This document shows positions 46,938 through 58,948 of a stretch of 64,000 nucleotides of DNA, in pieces. The DNA is from Chlamydoabsidia padenii (lineage: Eukaryota > Mucoromycota > Mucoromycetes > Mucorales > Cunninghamellaceae): assembly GCA_025330725.1 (NCBI GenBank), contig JAIWND010000010.1:744001-808000 (forward strand). Direction: 5' to 3'. The translations under genes were made by a program, and so were the position numbers. The notes under the pieces were generated by a model. It made no database searches. It was given only the letters and a program-made list of their open reading frames with translations, and had not been told where the DNA came from. Position 1 is the first letter of the stretch; every line of letters starts with the position of its first letter.

Positions 46938-49900
46938 CTAGTTGGTATGTGTTCTATCTAGTTGGAATACAACTTGGTAGCCTTCGTTATCAGGATCAGT
47001 CATCGAGCCTTGAATGTTACCATCCCTAGAGCTTGTACATCGTATATTTCTACCCCGGATAAGCTGATCTACATTACCCTATTATTTGAAAAAAAAAAAA
47101 AAAAATTAGTTCCCCCTTAATTTTTATCACTCTTATTCATTATTTTACCGTCAAGATGTTGCGCACTTCAATGAAACCAGGTTCAAAGGCCAAGACATGA
47201 GGATAGGATAATGCAAAAGCATCTGGTTCACCTTCCCAATGCATGATATGACTTGACCGGATCCATCGGCCGCGCTGGTCTACAAAGAAGCCAAAGTCTA
47301 CAATACATAAACAAATGTGAGTATCATAATCCGCCCTTTCATTTTGTGTATCTATCTATATATACAAACCATTATAACAAATGAGGAATTCAGAGAATTT
47401 CACCCGGTAAATAGTAATAGGTCTAATATCTTGCCTTGAGAATACAAAGCCGAGTTCTTGATCACCAGGATCCAATAATGCTTGTACCCCAAATGTCTTC
47501 ATATCAACCACACCAATTTCCCGAGGACAAAAGATACACATTTTACTCTTGAGCAAACTGATAGCCGATGCACCACTAGGAAGATAAAGATCCTTGTACG
47601 GCCTGAGTCCCACTGGGCCATTTCGTACCAGGCGACGAATACTAAACCCTGATTTCGTCTTTTTATTGTCATCCGTAGCCACAGGTTCCAGCACACGAAT
47701 GGTTGTGGTCGCTAGGGTATTCGGTTTGGCAATACACACCATCGTCTTGTTCATACATTCGCCGACATGGAAAAACCCCGTGTTGGTGCTGATCGTCCGG
47801 CCCTTTTTCATCAACAAGGGTTTATCCGCCAGATCCAAGATGTCATCCAAGGGAAACGTCCATAATGTCTTGTCCGCCAACACCAGTAATTGTGATTCCT
47901 CCATGACCTCGATTTGTGTAATCTTGTCCAAGGGGATCACCCGTTTCATGTCATCCTCCTCGTTGCCGGCCCGAATATAGACACCCATATCTGTGCCCAC
48001 CAGCATGGTATCGTGGTTGATCAGGATGGAATCATGGACCTTGTTGCTGGACAAGAATTGCCGTTCGACAAGGTGGCGCACGCTGAATACGGCGCGGTGC
48101 TGGTGAATGTGTTGTTGTTGTTGTGTGATCTTTTCCATCCATGTTTTTCTCGAGGTGACCGAGGAGGCGTACAGTGTGATGGGCGGAGAGCCGTGACGGG
48201 AACCGTGGTGGTAAAAGGTGAGACTATGTGATGCGTTTGATTTATTGGTTGTGAGGTTGTCGGATGTGGAGGCGCGAGGGAGAGAGGTATGAGAGCTTAC
48301 ATTGCTGACACTCGTTCGACTGTATGCCAAGAGAGTACTCGCACGTTTTGCGCGCAAATTGGTGGTGCTGGTGGTGGTGACAGTGAGCAGATCCAAGGGT
48401 ATAGGCTACATGGAAGAAGGGTTAAAAAAAAATTCTTTTCATTGAATGTTTTACCTTTCTGTAGACTTTGTAAAACTCCAAGTGGTCAAAATGCTTGATT
48501 TTGGCAAATACCAGATAATGATCAAACAAAAACACCTGTAAATCAGATGCCTCTGATGAGCTGTTGCCTTTTCGATTCATTCTGCCTTGAAACACCAATT
48601 GCCGTTGAGGGTCCCTAAGAGCCAAATCCTACGCATAAATCATTAGTCACTGTCACTTGATCCGTCTCCTCTTTTTATTACCACATGATCCGCCGACGAT
48701 TTGAATGACAGTCGTTCCTCCAGCTGTTGCAAGTTGAATATATTTTCGCATTTCCCAGTTTCAGTATTGACTTGATCCATATAATTGGTGATAGAGTCCA
48801 TCACTTTTGGAATAAGGTGATAGTCAGGATTATCACTAGGTGTTCGGCGCAAGATTTCACGTAGCAACAAGTTGTATCTATAGAATAGTTAGTAAGCTGA
48901 CGATGTATATATATATATATATATATAAGCAAAACTTACTTTCCCAGTCTAGTAGTAGGTTTTGTGAGATAACCATTCAATTCCAGTCGCCGAGATTCAG
49001 GTAATCGTTCCGTGTTTTGGACAAACTGAGCAAAAACAGGGTTCCGTTTTTTCTCCATTTCAAACTTGAATTTGCCAATGATTTGATGAGCACCATAGGC
49101 GACAAAAGGATCAAAGTGGGATACATGATTCAGCAAAAGACCACCAATACTGTGCACGACGTGTTGTTCCTTTTGTAATGCTGTTAATGCCTGAGATAGT
49201 ATATTGTTTACTTTTTCGATATCCGCCATGTTCCAAAAAACTTCTTGGACAAAGTGTTCGCGCCGTTCGTCAGGAATAATGTCTTGAGTTATCAATGGTT
49301 TAACCCAAAACTATTAAAAAGATGTTAGATATTATCATCATGTGTGTATCCTCATATAACTTACATTATGCACATACTGAAGATCCTTGACAAAGTCGGC
49401 CTCGGTATAGATCAGTTCGTATATACATTCTTGACGTTTCATTTCTTCTTTGGTCGTCGCTTCCACCACCGTTTTCGGCACCGAGTGGATCCACAGGCTT
49501 CGTGTTTCCTCCTACAGGTTTAGTTAAACAAGTCAGTGTTTCATTTATGCACATAGTGTTGTGTAACCTAAGAGTTTCTTACCTTGTCTTGCAATGAAGT
49601 TTGACTGGATGATCGCTTGACAGGCTTTTGGTTTGATGATAGGAGTAAAAAGAACAAGGTAAATGAGCCACTCATGAGATACTTTTTTCTTTTTTTTTTT
49701 TTTTTTTTTTCGTCATTACCTTTCCTTTCCTTGGGCAATGGACACTGTAACATTCTTGATCCCTAGCGCATGTTGGAGAGTAGCAGTTACTGAGCAAGGT
49801 AAACACACCATTTGGCAAGTCCTTTTCATCAAGATCTATAACAAAAAAGTCGAAACATGGTTAGTTAGACATCCTTTTGATCCCTTGCTATTTTACCTTC

Positions 49901-51564
49901 AAGTACATCCCCATCCTTTGACCTAGCCAAGGTCCCACCCAAAGTCGATATAGATTCATCACAAGAGTCCGATGGATGTTTGAATTGATAGATTTTATCA
50001 AGGGAGTCACGGAGATGATGTTCATAGTTGACATCATGGAAAAAGTGTTGACAATCCAAAGCCCGGCCAACCAACAATCCCAGATTACGATCGTTTGTAC
50101 GTAAGATCCCTAATAGGCAATCCTATAGTAACACACAGGTCAGTCCATGTTTAAAGTGTTGTATTATATATTTTACTTACCACCGCTTCTTTCCCATTAA
50201 ACGCATGCAGGTATTCGATATCTTCCTTTAATAAAGTCTTGACCGGTAATCGTCGGTATAGTTCTTGGGCCATTCGTGATAGTAATGCAGGATAAAGTGG
50301 AGACGAGAAGATGGAGGAGGATCGTGAAGTGGTGCGTTGTAAAGTTAATGCTAAAGTAGGTGTATCAGGTGGTAACAATGATAATGTAGGAGAGTAATAT
50401 GCATGAATTATTTTCTGTTGTTCAAGTTGCTGTCTCGTTTCATCTGGTATAACATCTATGGTAGGTGGAGTAGGATCTTCGTCGTCTTCATCATTGTCTT
50501 CAATACTTTGTTGCTGTTGATGGTATTCCTCCTTCATATGGGTTATAGTCGGTGATCCTAGTTTTTCTGGAAGAGATGATGATACAGTCTGGATGATGTC
50601 TAAAAACAAGAGGAGGGAGGATAAGTCGGCTAGTTTTTTTGTTTTACCCTTTTTACTTACCGCCCACACTTCCTTTTCGCCAGTAGTTACGTTCACGTTC
50701 TTCTGTGTTGATGGTTTCGGATAAAGAAGGTGTCGGAGTTGGCCAATCAGACACAGGGTCCCCATAATCATTTGCATCAGAATATATTGCTGGTGTCGAC
50801 GGTGAGAAGACGGTGCTGTTGTCATCATCATCATCCTTTGAGGATCCACCCAAATGTATACTTATTGGTGTTGTTTCTGATTGTTGTTGTATGTTGTTAT
50901 CCACTGAAGCAGGCGAGGTATCCAAATGGAGGGTGTTCAGTGGTGGTAAAGCATAAAGAGAAGAATGACCTGATGACGATGTGGTTGATAAAATGGGTCG
51001 AGTGCAATTGATGGTTGAAGGCGGTCTATCACCAAAGTTAAAATCATCATCATCATCTAGCTTGTCTACTGGTGATGAATGGTCGCGACTAGCAATATTT
51101 AACATATCACCCGTAGTACGTGTTGGACTTGGTGTCAGAGGATCAATGATATCGTTGTTCCGTTCGATTATAGGGGTGAGGGTTGGAGTCGACAGGGGTA
51201 CTGGCGAAGCAACAGTGGCACTGTGTGTGGGTACCCTTTGTTCACCAGATGTGTTGGGCACCATGCTAGTAGTCAAAGCACGAGCCAGTCGATCAGGAGG
51301 AGGATGAAGAATGGACGACCCAATTCGTCTGGTTGGCACCTTTTGACGATAACTTGAGCGACCAAATGCAGCCAGACTTTGTTTTCGCACCGGTAGTTTT
51401 TGTTGTACATAGCTTTTCCGCACAGCATCAGGTATAGGACCCCCTTTGTAGTTTACTTGATCAGATGAAGGATGAGAGGATGCATCAGTAGCAACACGAG
51501 AAGGACAGACAGGATGGTGTAAATGGGTTTGATCAGTAGTCATGGTTGGGGTCTGGGTGTTCAT
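46938..51564 (-). CDS. ROM2: Rho1 guanine nucleotide exchange factor (Rom1/Rom2-like)
   Basis: Activates Rho1 in the cell wall integrity pathway at the plasma membrane. Exons (gene order): 50661-51564, 50181-50599, 49897-50122, 49720-49835, 49583-49624, 49365-49511, 48940-49310, 48682-48877, 48455-48628, 47370-48405, 47149-47297, 46938-47078; 1306 aa (yeast Rom2 1356). A disordered Ser/Thr/Pro/Asp-rich N-terminus (1-400) is followed by a DEP-like domain (about 420-515), a short Cys-bearing segment, a DH domain (about 585-790; RQECIYELIYTEADFVKDLQ, GYLTKPTTRLGKYNLLL), a PH domain (about 820-960) and a CNH domain (about 970-1290; LLVGTDMGVYI). The start of the 42-base exon is ambiguous (49624 or 49615, both in frame). 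Shares the Rho pathway with BEM3 nearby, but they are not adjacent. Confidence 0.94.
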
Positions 51565-52004
51565 GTGAATATATATAAAAAGAGAATCCCCATAGATGAA
51601 TTAGGAGAAGTAAGAGTAAAAAAAAAAAAAAAAGAAAAAGAGGAAGGAAACAAAGAAAATAGCAAAAGAGAGGGGAAATTAAAGTAGAAGACCGTTTTGG
51701 GACTAGTGGCGGTGTTTTAATAATAAAAAGATTGAATTCAATCCTTATTGTGTTAAACGAAGGTACATGAAGCAATAGATAGTCTTTATTGTTTATGCTT
51801 TGAGATCATAGAAATCAAATTGATTACATTTCTTTTTACTTTTTTGATAATGAGTAAAACGAGAAAGCCCCCAGCAAAGCCCACCCCTTTATTTATGAGG
51901 CACATGTCGGGATTTTAAACTGCATGTTAAATTTTCCACCCGACATTTCTCATTTCTTCTCTCTCTTCTTTTGTCTTTTCTTTCCTGGATAACGAACACC
52001 CATC
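51565..52004. promoter_or_regulatory. Divergent intergenic region, ROM2 / EPT1
   Basis: 440 bases. Contains an A-rich tract on the ROM2 side (51619-51660), a CGGGATTT motif 97 bases before the EPT1 start (51908-51915) and a long pyrimidine-rich EPT1 leader (51943-51986). No coding frame. Confidence 0.5.
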
Positions 52005-53691
52005 ATGGCCGTCAAGCTCTACAGCAATGCACTTGATCAGGAACACTTGGAAAACCTTCGCCTCTACAAGTATCGTGCGGTTGACAAGTCATTGATTTCC
52101 AATAAAATTCTTAAACATTATTGGAATTGGATGGTAAATTTCTTTCCTTTATGGATGGCGTAAGTGCAGTACAAAAAAAAAGAAAAAAAAGGACTTGAGT
52201 ATCCTGGTAAACTTACAAGTATATTCTCTTTTTCTATTAGACCCAATTTGATTACTCTACTTGGTTTAGGCTTCATGGTGGTGAATGTGGTGTTTATTGT
52301 CGTGTATATTCCTGATCTTGGTACGGATGCACCCAGTTGGCTGTATTTCAGTTTTGCAGCAGGACTCTGGCTTTATTCGACCTTTGATAATGTCGATGGG
52401 AAACAAGCGAGAAGGACGGGTACAAGTAGTCCTCTTGGGGAACTATTTGATCATGGATGTGATGCCCTGAATTGTACTTGTGTGGCTCTACTTCAATCAG
52501 CTGCTCTTGGTTTAGGTCATTCTTATTCCACTGTGGGCTTGGTACTATTAACCATTGTTGGATTCTATCTCTCTACCGCTGAAGAATACTTTACTGAAGG
52601 TAAAAGGATTCCAAAGTGAATATAAATACACTCGATTAACCACCTTTTTATCTCTTTAGTACTCTACTTGGGTATTGTAAATGGTCCTACTGAAGGGATC
52701 ATTGTATCATGTCTTGCCTTCATTTGGTCAGGGTTTTATGGTAAGGTTTTTTATGTATTTATTTATTTTGGAAAGAAAGAAAAAAAAAAAAGGGGGTGAC
52801 TAAATTGTTTTGTATAACGTTTCACTTTAGGTGCCCAATCATGGCATGTCCCTTTGACTGACATCTCTGGTCTGTCATGGGTCTCATCTTACCTACCAAA
52901 GGATACTAATGCTGCCGACACATTCGTATGGGGAATGTTTGCCTTCTTTCTGGTGACCCATTGTCCATTCTGGTAAGACACTAATCATCTTGGTATTGTA
53001 TTAATTCTCTGTTTAGTTTTGCATCCATCTATTCTGCTTGTCAAGAGAAATCTCTAAAACTTACTCGTGTGCTAGTAACGATTTTATACCCAATCACCTC
53101 TTACTTGCTAGCGGTTTATTTGTGGATCACATCACCTTACAGTCACGTATTTGAAAATCAAGATGTCATTTTATTCTCTTTGGTGATTGGTATTCTTTTC
53201 GGAATGATGGCTTCAGATATCATTGTTGCCCATTTGACTCGAAACGTATTCCCTCCTTTCAAAGTGACACTGGGTTTGTTATGGATGATGGTCATTCTCG
53301 TGAATGCACCTTACTTGCGACTGTAAGTTTCAACTGAAACATGTAAAAAGCAAACTAATTTGGGTTTATTTATTTGGAATTAGGAACATCATCTCGGCAG
53401 AATCGGAGCACATCTTGCTATGGGTACTGTTTATCTTTTTGATAGTGTTATACCTGATCTGGGCTACTCGTATCATTCAAGCATTCTGCAAATTCCTTGG
53501 AATCAACTGTCTTACCATCCGTCGCCAATCTCAATCTACTGAAGGTAAAGGGAAAAAAGGGAAAGAGAGAGAATACTAACCCCTTTGCGATGATAGATTA
53601 TACCGAATCTGATGCACTTTTGGATCACCAGGAAAATGGTCAAGCTTCCTCTGTGGATAACAACACCAATACTTATAATACATTCCAATAG
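52005..53691 (+). CDS. EPT1: Choline/ethanolamine phosphotransferase
   Basis: Integral ER/Golgi enzyme of the CDP-choline/CDP-ethanolamine (Kennedy) pathway, transferring the head group to diacylglycerol. Exons: 52005-52159, 52241-52599, 52660-52740, 52831-52972, 53017-53322, 53384-53544, 53597-53691; 432 aa (yeast Ept1 391, Cpt1 393). The CDP-alcohol phosphotransferase motif DG(x)2AR(x)8G(x)3D(x)3D is seen as DNVDGKQARRTGTSSPLGEL followed by FDHGCD, near residues 98-123. About eight to ten membrane helices; hydrophilic Asn/Gln-rich tail. An N-terminal LENLRLYKYRAVDKSLIS block is family-typical. Choline versus ethanolamine preference cannot be read. Confidence 0.95.
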
Positions 53692-54124
53692 ATTAGATTT
53701 GATTAACCTCTCTCTCCCTGTAATATCTGACATTTTTGTGTCTATGGATACCTCCTTTTTTAGCTATAGTCTATTTAAAAACTTGGATCAATAAACTCAT
53801 TACACTTTAAGCTTTGGAAAAAAAAAAAAAAAAAACGGAATTTCAATGTTTATAACCCTCTTTTTTTTGGGGGGGGGGCGGGTCAGTCTTCCTTTATCTT
53901 TATCTTCTCTCTCTAAATTACAAATGAACACTTTTCGTCCTCTATGTCTTTGCTACCGACTAAAGAATACGAATGCACCAACAAAAAAGAAATATGTATA
54001 TATATACTTTTATCTATAGTGCCTGATTATGACATTATCGCCCAATGGTAAGTATAAACTATTCTAGCTTACGTATATTCTACATGTGTACTAATTACAA
54101 ACTTGGCTGTTATCTATCAATAGA
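53692..54124. other. Intergenic, EPT1 3' region
   Basis: EPT1 3' UTR with AATAAA at 53790 and A run at 53818-53835, a nine-base G run (53870-53878), then a segment ending in GTAAGT (54049) ... CAATAG (54123) that looks like a 5' UTR intron of the next transcript. Reading frames across that intron stop, so no coding start upstream of 54125 is supported. Confidence 0.4.
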
Positions 54125-54751
54125 ATGACACTCCAAAACAAGGCTCTAAAATTGTGTCGACTGATATTAACTAGTGGAATACTCATTGTGTTTGCGGTAA
54201 GTTGAGGGGGAAGGGGATCAGTTGAACCGTGCTGAACTATTGATATACAATTGTTAGGTTTATTCGACATTGAATCTATGTGTTATACTTTTACATCCTA
54301 TTGTGTACTTGACATGGATTAATATTAGATTGATGGTCGATGATCGCTTGGTATATCTGACTTTTTGGAAAAATGTAAATATATAATAAAGAATATGGTT
54401 GGTTTGTGCTAAAGGAAAGGCATGATGCTTAACTCTTTACATGTGTAGATCATGCACCAATGTAAAATTGTAAACATGACAACAAGCAATAGCCTATTTT
54501 ATCAGATCATGGTATTATTGATGGTAGAATGCAGTGCGACGAATGTAATTATATATGTCGCGGTGGTACAATGGTGTCCGTTCCCTATGACGGTCATTAT
54601 CTCTCACTCTCCCCCCCTTCAAAGTTGGTGTAATGCTCAATTAAAACTTTATTCTCATCACCTTGGATTATTTTATCACCATCCCCCTCTTCTCTTCTTC
54701 CACCTTGTTATTTTTCATGGGCATCAAATTCTCGGTGGCATCAACTCCTAA
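54125..54751 (+). CDS. Possible small membrane protein (163 aa), unrecognised
   Basis: Three exons joined by phase-0 introns with good splice sites (54125-54196, 54258-54374, 54449-54751) give 163 aa. Hydrophobic segments are seen at about residues 10-50 (LCRLILTSGILIVFAVY, CVILLHPIVYLTWI) and 75-105 (FYQIMVLLMVECSA, VIIYVAVVQWC). The C-terminal 50 residues (His/Pro/Leu-rich) look less like a natural protein and overlap the first 35 bases of the methyltransferase gene in another frame, so the true 3' end may differ through an intron I did not find, or the exons may be 5' UTR of the methyltransferase. No family recognised. Confidence 0.35.
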
Positions 54752-56391
54752 ATCATCATCCTCTTCCATCAATCAAGATAGGTCCATACCAAAATACCTC
54801 AAACCTTCAAAACATCTTGCAAAGAATCAACGGTTTGAAAAGAAGCAACACATGGTGGGTGTTGCCATGCCTTATCAACCGGGCAACAACAACAGCAATA
54901 CTGTGCCTCCCTTTGTATCGATTCAAATGAAAAGTCATCTCACATTCGACTTACCATCGTGCCATGACAACACCAAGACTGAAAATGATGGTCCGAAAAA
55001 TGCATTCCAATGGTTTGAAGGTCGAAGGTATCAAAATCAGGTACGATAAAGAGAAAATACATGATATGACTATGACTGATGATTTATGAACTTTTTTTAG
55101 GACGACTTGCTATTGCCAAATGATCAAAGGGAACTGGATCGACTACGTGTATTAAACTACATTTTGCGATGGGCCTTTGAAGGGTAAGAATAATGCTTAA
55201 TTATGAAATGATTATTATTGTGTCTCATTCATATTATATAACACATAGGGATATTGTCGCACCTGTCAAGGAAAAACTAATACAAGGTGCACATGTTTTG
55301 AATGTTGGGTAAAATAACTTTTTTGGTGTGTATGATGATTACACGGCTGAATTACTGACTCTTTTTTTTTTCCCCATTCGTACAACATAGCTGTGGACCG
55401 GGTATTTGGGTAAGGGTATAACAATGGTTAAAGTTACGAATATGCTTAGTACAATGATTCTTTATATTGACAATGCATTAGTTGGGCCACCCTGTCATTG
55501 ATTTTGCTTTGGATTACAAGAACTCTTACTTTACTGCTGTGGACGTACTGGATCTATTACCCGACAACAATATAGACTATAAACAATCAACACTACACCA
55601 CCATTACCAACAGGGCGATAATCCATCTTACTTTGACTTTTCACCACTTCATCCAATGTTGCCCACAATGGCGTCATGTAGCACTTGGCATGAACAAACT
55701 AGAACTAACGAGTTGACCATAACCGATACCTTGTCAACATTATCCTCCATCCACTCGACACCTACTCGATCTATATTCGACAATCTCGACCTCCATACTC
55801 TCGATGTCCGCGAAGCTGGATTGCCTTTTATGGATAACACATTTGAATTCGTTATGCAACGATTATCTACACCAGCTTATACAAGTCGTCAATGGAATGA
55901 TGTGGTGGGTGAAATGATTCGGGTGACTCGGCCGGGCGGATACCTACAATTCATTGAAATCGATTACAGGGCAGAAGGTCTTGGTCCTTCTGGCCAAGCA
56001 TGGCAAGAAAAACGTAGGTCAACAGCAAATGAAATGAAACACTTTTTTCATATCTTTACATGTAGTGTGCAAGGCGATGGAGAAAACTAGGAAATTGGAT
56101 CCATTCATGGCGAATCATATCGACACTGTTCTTGAACAAAACGGTCTGGTGAATGTGGAAAAAAAGAAGGTCTCGATACCCTTTGGTGCCTGGGGGTTGG
56201 ATATCGGTATACTTTGGCAACAAAATCTCGAGGCGTTTATTGAAGCCTCGGCGCCGGCACTCAGTACAGCTTTGGGGGTCTCGGCTACCGAATGTATCTC
56301 CATGTGGCAAGGATACAGGGATGAATTGAATCGTGTCAAGGCTTTTTGTAATGTGTATGCTGTTTGGGGGCAGAAGCCGCACTCGGATTAG
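54717..56391 (+). CDS. SAM-dependent class I methyltransferase
   Basis: Cytosolic or membrane-attached methyltransferase of unknown substrate. Exons: 54717-55040, 55101-55183, 55249-55308, 55391-55409, 55482-56013, 56066-56391; 447 aa. N-terminus MGIKFSVAS could be N-myristoylated. SAM-binding motif I, HVLNVGCGPGIW (about residues 149-162), is split over three exons, one of only 19 bases. Then LDLHTLDVREAGLPFMDNTFEFVMQRL (motif for the acidic/adenine loop) and MIRVTRPGGYLQFIEID (post-motif). A Ser/His-rich insertion of about 70 residues lies between. This plan is common in Mucoromycota expansions of Umta/LaeA-like methyltransferases; I do not assign one. Gives no metabolic-cluster context. 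Confidence 0.88.
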
Positions 56392-56560
56392 ATTAGACTT
56401 TTGTTATTATTTTACTTCTTCCCAATAAAGGTTGATCTTTTTACTCTGGATGACTTTTAGGCATATGGCGGTGTTTGAATGTAGGAGGCGGTTGAAGGTC
56501 TGAATAAAAGATGTCGGGATTTCTCAATTGTACCTTTTTTTTTTTTCTCTCACACACATT

Positions 56561-56593
<33 letters not shown>

Positions 56594-56602
56594 ACCGACT
56601 AC

Positions 56603-57457
56603 ATGAACGACCTGCACACCAATCTACCAACTTTACAACAAGTACTGTCTCGGAAAACCTTACCACCATTATGTCTCTACAATTACTATGTGGTCATGCG
56701 GGACCGATTACACATGGAACAAGTCTTGGATTTCTACTTGGATGTTCAGCATCATGAACAACTCTGGCGACAGTATCTACGCTCCATACAAAAAACAAGC
56801 CATTTAAACGACACTAGTTATTACCGCCTTCAAGCTCTTGATGAATCAGCACGACGAATCCATATGCGGTACCTGGTTCCTTGTGCTGCCAAAGACCTAA
56901 CACAATACCTTCCTATCAAACTTGTCAACACGATACCCACTCGATTGAACGACCCTGGGGTATTCTCAGAAGCCAAGCAATATCTATTTAGACTGATGCA
57001 ACGACAAGCGTATCCCAAATTCTTGCGGGTCAAGGGTTGGGGCAATCTCACGTTGTGGCAACAAGTGGGTCGTCTGGTGATTGGTTTGGTGGCTCTCTTG
57101 GTAGGGCTGACCACCGGACTCAGTTTGATCTTGTTGGGTTATCCGCCTTGGGGAATACGGTGCTGGGTGATTCTGCCGTTCTGGATTGGAGTATTTCATG
57201 TCTTGGTGTTTTTAACTGGTGTGGATCCATTATGGGTGCTGCTCTTCAATATCAGGTAATGCAAAAAAATAAATGATTCGCATGTATACTAAATGTGGAA
57301 TAATAGCGAAACAACGACCTTTTGTTTTAATAAAATCAAGCATCCTCAAGTGAAACGTATTCTTTGGTCTCGGTCTATTTGGTTACTGGCTACTAGTGTG
57401 GTGGTGGCGGTCCTACTCACTGTCATCTTTTGTGTGCTGCCACCAAAAAGACTTTGA
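56603..57457 (+). CDS. RAX1: RGS-domain membrane protein, Rax1-like
   Basis: Exons: 56603-57255 and 57307-57457; 267 aa. The N-terminal two-thirds reads as an RGS-type helical domain (LPPLCLYNYYVVMRD, EQVLDFYLDVQHHEQLW, FSEAKQYLFRLMQRQAYPKFL), followed by three membrane helices (LVIGLVALLVGLTTGLSLILL, CWVILPFWIGVFHVLVFLTG, LLATSVVVAVLLTVIFCVL) and the short tail PPKRL. The same plan occurs in Rax1, which with Rax2 marks bud sites in yeast; in filamentous fungi a polarity role is likely but unproven. It is shorter than yeast Rax1 (435). The ATG chosen follows a 29-base T run; an upstream ATG at 56528 would only add poly-Phe. A CGGGATTT motif lies 88 bases upstream. Confidence 0.83.
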
Positions 57458-58782
57458 TTCATTTACCCCTCTCTCCTTTTTTAATCATTTCTTAATATTT
57501 GTATGCATCTTTACTGTTCGATCTGTGGTCTCTCTCTCTCTCCTCCTTTTTTTTATATGCCTACATGCCATTTATTATAAACATCAAACCTGCTTCAGGA
57601 TAGCGGGGTTTAAATACGCATTTACATTTGGCACCCATATAGAATACATTTGATATGTAATAAAGAAACAATAAAAACAATGACTCCTTTTACACATTTA
57701 TGTATGTATCATATGACTCGATATATGCATGTATTCTTTTCTCAACATGATCATGGTTATGTTACAGTAAAGGGATTTTGCTGGTTGGGTACAATCACCA
57801 CCTTGAAAAGTGAATCATATCTTTGGGAAGCACTTTCATAGTTGTCTGATCCTACCCCCGTACAATGAAATTCTTCCAAAAAAGGAAACGTACTGTGGTG
57901 CGGGAATTGAATTGTTTTTGCATTGACCACTTCCAGACATTTGACAAGACATGCTTTACTCCAACCGAGCTGTCAGTTTGCAATATCAGAGTGCTTCTTG
58001 CAAACATATTGATGCAGAACCTTACAAAGCCAAGATCGATGAACACATCACTGATCTTCCCTGCTCTTCACATGAGTGAGGTTTTAAAATACCGCCTAGT
58101 GCGTCAATTAGATAAACAAGGTGGAGCACATCATTTATAGCCATACATAAAAAGGGTTTCATATCTGCTCTGAAGAAAAAGATATTTATATTCCTACACC
58201 ATGACTGACTTATAAAAATGCTCCGCCCAAAAAAACGTGACATAAAAAAAAAAAGTGCTTCGCGTAAAGAGGACAACACTCTTCTAACGTCCACAAAAGC
58301 GGGGAAAGAAATGGTATGACTTTACAAAAGTGAGCTATATTAAAAAAGTGAACTATATACTTTTATTCTTGTTTATAATGAACGGGAGGAGTACCCTTCC
58401 GATAGTTTGGTAAAAATGTTCATGAGTTGATCTTTGGTACCCTAAAAGAGTTTAGCTCGAAAAAAAATAGGGTTGATGATTTTTTTTTTCCTTGACTCGG
58501 GGAACTCCTTTTTTTAAAGTTCAAACGTTTTTGTTGCACCAACATCGGCCACTCCCCCCCCCTTTCACGTCCATTCTTCTCTTAATGATATAACTTTTTG
58601 AATAACACCCAGTTTCAAAATTAGTCTAGTTGTTTATTCTACTTGTCTTCCACATCTTGAAGGATTGATTGTTGATATTCAATAAAGGTAAAAGTGGGAG
58701 GGGGGGGCTGAAAATGTGTATTTGCGGGGTTGGTATTTTTTTGGGGGGAGAGAGGCCTGTGACGTATAAGATTCATCTCTGA

Positions 58783-58814
<32 letters not shown>

Positions 58815-58948
58815 CTTCTCCTCTCTTTTTATTGTATCTTTCTTTTTTTTCCTTGTCATTCTCTCCCCAGATATTACGCACCTTCCATCTCCCTTCCATT
58901 CTTAGCATACACCTTCTTTAACATCATTTTGAACTAGATAAAAACATC
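57458..58948. other. Intergenic, no gene seen (1.5 kb)
   Basis: RAX1 3' UTR followed by AT-rich sequence without credible coding frames on either strand. It ends with a 30-base T run (58785-58814) and a pyrimidine-rich leader before SSN6 (58815-58860). A long leader is usual for this global regulator gene, so much of the right half may be SSN6 promoter and 5' UTR. Confidence 0.55.

Noticed and set aside
48906..48927. TA dinucleotide run
   Set aside because: Ordinary microsatellite inside a ROM2 intron.
36178..51564. Rho-signalling gene cluster (BEM3 and ROM2)
   Set aside because: Three unrelated genes and a 2.6 kb repeat region separate them; proximity is most simply chance.
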